From: Gammaproteobacteria bacterium | Lineage (GTDB): Bacteria; Pseudomonadota; Gammaproteobacteria; Pseudomonadales; Azotimanducaceae_A | Assembly (NCBI GenBank): GCA_002728935.1 | Contig: PBWF01000049.1 | Coordinates: forward strand, 1 to 6,966 | DNA length: 6,966 nt | Direction: 5' to 3' | Shown here: positions 5,530 through 6,966 of the stretch, one piece after another | Numbering within the stretch: the first letter of the stretch is position 1 | Layout of the letters: each line of letters opens with the position of its first letter | The notes under the pieces: model-generated | The model's database searches: none | The model's input: the letters and a program-made list of their open reading frames with translations, nothing else | What the model was told of the DNA's origin: nothing | Program-made: the position numbers and the translations under genes

Positions 5530-6966
5530 TTAGAGCGTATAGCGAATACCCAAATCGTATCGTGGCCCGCCTTGAACGGCTTGAAGGACTTGGCTTTCTG
5601 TCAGTCCGTAAACGTGAACAGTTTCCTCTGTGATGTTTAAGCCACTGAAATAAATGGTCAGATTATCTGTTGCGTTATAGGTCACCCCGACATCCAACTG
5701 CCCATAAGCTTTAACGTGAGTTGGATTGGTTAAAGTGCCCTGTCCTTGACCGACACCCGCCAGGAAGTCGTCGCGCCAGTTATAAGCCAAACGAACCTGC
5801 AGTTGCTCTTTGTCATAAAAAGCTATGAGGTTGGCCGAGTCGCTGAGGCCATTTAAAACAAACGCTCCTTGCCATGGATTGGAGTAATCGTAACCGACGT
5901 CCGCATCAGCGAAAGTGGCGTTGGCTATAAAACCAAACCCGCTCTCACCAAACGCATGTTGGAGATTGACTTCAATACCATCGACTTTTGCTGCCTGTTG
6001 GTTGACGGGGCGCGTGATGTTCAACATCACTAGAGGGTCGCCCTCTACTCCAAGGATAGTGTCGCCATCTACTGCTGGGTTGTCCTGATAGTTATCTACG
6101 ATGAATTGGTGCACCGCACTGTAGTCAGTCGCATCAAGACCACTCTCTTCAACCGCCTGATTATAAAGCTGTCCCCCAATAACATTTGGAATATCAAACA
6201 GCGTATCTCCCTCAATAGCCGAGCCAATGAAGTTGTCGACATCCTTTTCAAAATAACCAATCGAGAAATAACTCGAATCCGCGTAATACCACTCGAGAGA
6301 TATATCGATGTTCTCTGACTGGATCGGAACTAGGCCAGGATTACCGCCCGAGGCGTTTGGAGTGCCAGTGTAAGTATAGTATTGACCGCCACCATTGACT
6401 GTAAGGCCACCCTTAATAGCCTCATAGCTGGGGCGAGTAATGGTTTCGCTGTAGGAGAATCGCAGCACTACGTCTTCGATAACTTCAATATCAAAGTCTA
6501 GACTTGGTAACAGCAGGTCATAGTTTCCTTCGAAGGGCTCAAAGGCTGTAATAATATTGCCGTCTGCGTCAACGGCTTGGGTGATGTACACCTCATTTCC
6601 GCCACCAGTCCAGCTTGAGCCCTCCCAAATTGGAGTATCAACGGCGGAGACTACGTCTGTTTCCTCCCAGCGAACACCAGAGTGTAGGTTGGCCGGCATA
6701 CCACCGATGTCGCCTGCCCAGTTCAAACGGACGTAGGCTGACTGAGTCTCCTCAGTGGTGCGCTTATCGTCCGGCCAGATGGTGGAAGATGCACAGTAAT
6801 AGGTGCCACAGTCGCCAACGACCCCAGATGCAAAATCTGAGTAGTCGTAGCGGCCAGAGGCGAAAACAGCCTCACCAGCGGTTTGTAAATCCGCGATACT
6901 AGCTGCGAAGAATTCTGTTTGAAGCCCTGGGTAGTTACTGCCGGAAAGCTCGTCGAATTGCCCCTC
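5530..6966 (-). CDS. TonB-dependent outer-membrane receptor, C-terminal part (start outside window)
   Basis: The frame is open from the right edge to the TAA at 5530-5532, giving the last 478 residues of a beta-barrel receptor. Family members are usually 850-1000 residues, so the signal peptide, TonB box, plug and first strands lie beyond the window. The in-frame TTG at 6726 is not a start, because receptor-like sequence continues upstream (ETQSAYVRLNWAG). Hallmarks are NLHSGVRWEETDV (93-105), VLRFSYSETITRPSYEAIKG (167-186), NPGLVPIQSENIDISLEWYY (209-228), FEKDVDNFIG (239-248), a late-strand GQLDVGVTYNATDNLTIYFSG region (about 422-442) and the terminal barrel strand YDLGIRYTL (470-478). These fit the Xanthomonas/Caulobacter-type TonB receptors (TIGR01782), many linked to carbohydrate uptake. 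Residues about 52-57 (CGTYYC) lie in a probable surface loop and could form a disulphide. The ligand cannot be read from this part. The gene is followed by its own terminator and then by the halogenase operon on the same strand. Confidence 0.92.
   Translation of the reverse strand, partial: EGQFDELSGSNYPGLQTEFFAASIADLQTAGEAVFASGRYDYSDFASGVVGDCGTYYCASSTIWPDDKRTTEETQSAYVRLNWAGDIGGMPANLHSGVRWEETDVVSAVDTPIWEGSSWTGGGNEVYITQAVDADGNIITAFEPFEGNYDLLLPSLDFDIEVIEDVVLRFSYSETITRPSYEAIKGGLTVNGGGQYYTYTGTPNASGGNPGLVPIQSENIDISLEWYYADSSYFSIGYFEKDVDNFIGSAIEGDTLFDIPNVIGGQLYNQAVEESGLDATDYSAVHQFIVDNYQDNPAVDGDTILGVEGDPLVMLNITRPVNQQAAKVDGIEVNLQHAFGESGFGFIANATFADADVGYDYSNPWQGAFVLNGLSDSANLIAFYDKEQLQVRLAYNWRDDFLAGVGQGQGTLTNPTHVKAYGQLDVGVTYNATDNLTIYFSGLNITEETVHVYGLTESQVLQAVQGGPRYDLGIRYTL

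Noticed and set aside
5530..6726. Receptor gene starting at the TTG at 6726
   Set aside because: The frame stays open to the window edge and the upstream translation continues receptor-like sequence, so 6726 is internal.
6106..6902. Plus-strand frames of 70 and 95 residues antisense to the receptor
   Set aside because: Arg/Ser/Pro-rich composition is typical of antisense translation of a receptor gene; no motifs seen.
1..6966. Mobile element, CRISPR array, tRNA or rRNA
   Set aside because: No transposase, terminal inverted repeats, regularly spaced repeats or RNA-gene sequence were found by reading both strands.

Overview
The window holds one minus-strand block of five genes, flanked on the left by the 3' end of a plus-strand gene. 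Reading the minus strand from right to left: the C-terminal part of a TonB-dependent outer-membrane receptor (5530-6966, cut by the right edge), then a terminator and a probable promoter, then a tightly packed four-gene unit. That unit is a flavin-dependent halogenase-like protein (3853-5412), a SapC-family protein (3106-3834), a JmjC/cupin_8 oxygenase-like protein (2069-3103) and a second flavin-dependent halogenase-like protein (582-2072). Gaps within the unit are 18 bp, 2 bp and a 4-bp ATGA overlap, so co-transcription is very likely. On the left, 1-411 (+) is the end of a secreted, probably glycan-associated protein. It converges on the operon and shares a bidirectional terminator with it.

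Organism: the receptor is of the Xanthomonas/Caulobacter-like TonB type. The halogenase/SapC/cupin association is familiar from Gammaproteobacteria (Alteromonadales, Cellvibrionales, Xanthomonadales) and Caulobacterales. The moderate base composition, the A/T-flanked intrinsic terminators and the C-terminal domain of the left gene (a type I associate with marine polysaccharide-degrading bacteria) together suggest a marine gammaproteobacterium. This is inference from family knowledge, not a taxonomic match.

How the genes may work together: the receptor would import a large or scarce ligand across the outer membrane by TonB-driven transport. The four downstream genes encode two FAD-binding halogenase-fold enzymes, one Fe(II)/2-oxoglutarate-type oxygenase with an intact metal triad, and SapC, whose function is not established. 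This set recurs next to TonB receptors but its substrate is unknown. It could modify the imported ligand, or a protein or peptide of the uptake system. The neighbouring glycan-associated gene hints at a carbohydrate-utilisation setting. No flavin reductase, NRPS/PKS, transposase, tRNA, rRNA or CRISPR array is visible.

The most interesting points are the cassette itself, the divergence of active-site motifs between the two halogenases (one near-canonical, one with WxWxIA and Glu-Ala), the FIH-like metal site of the cupin protein, and a tandem 11-bp repeat overlapping the likely promoter of the four-gene unit.
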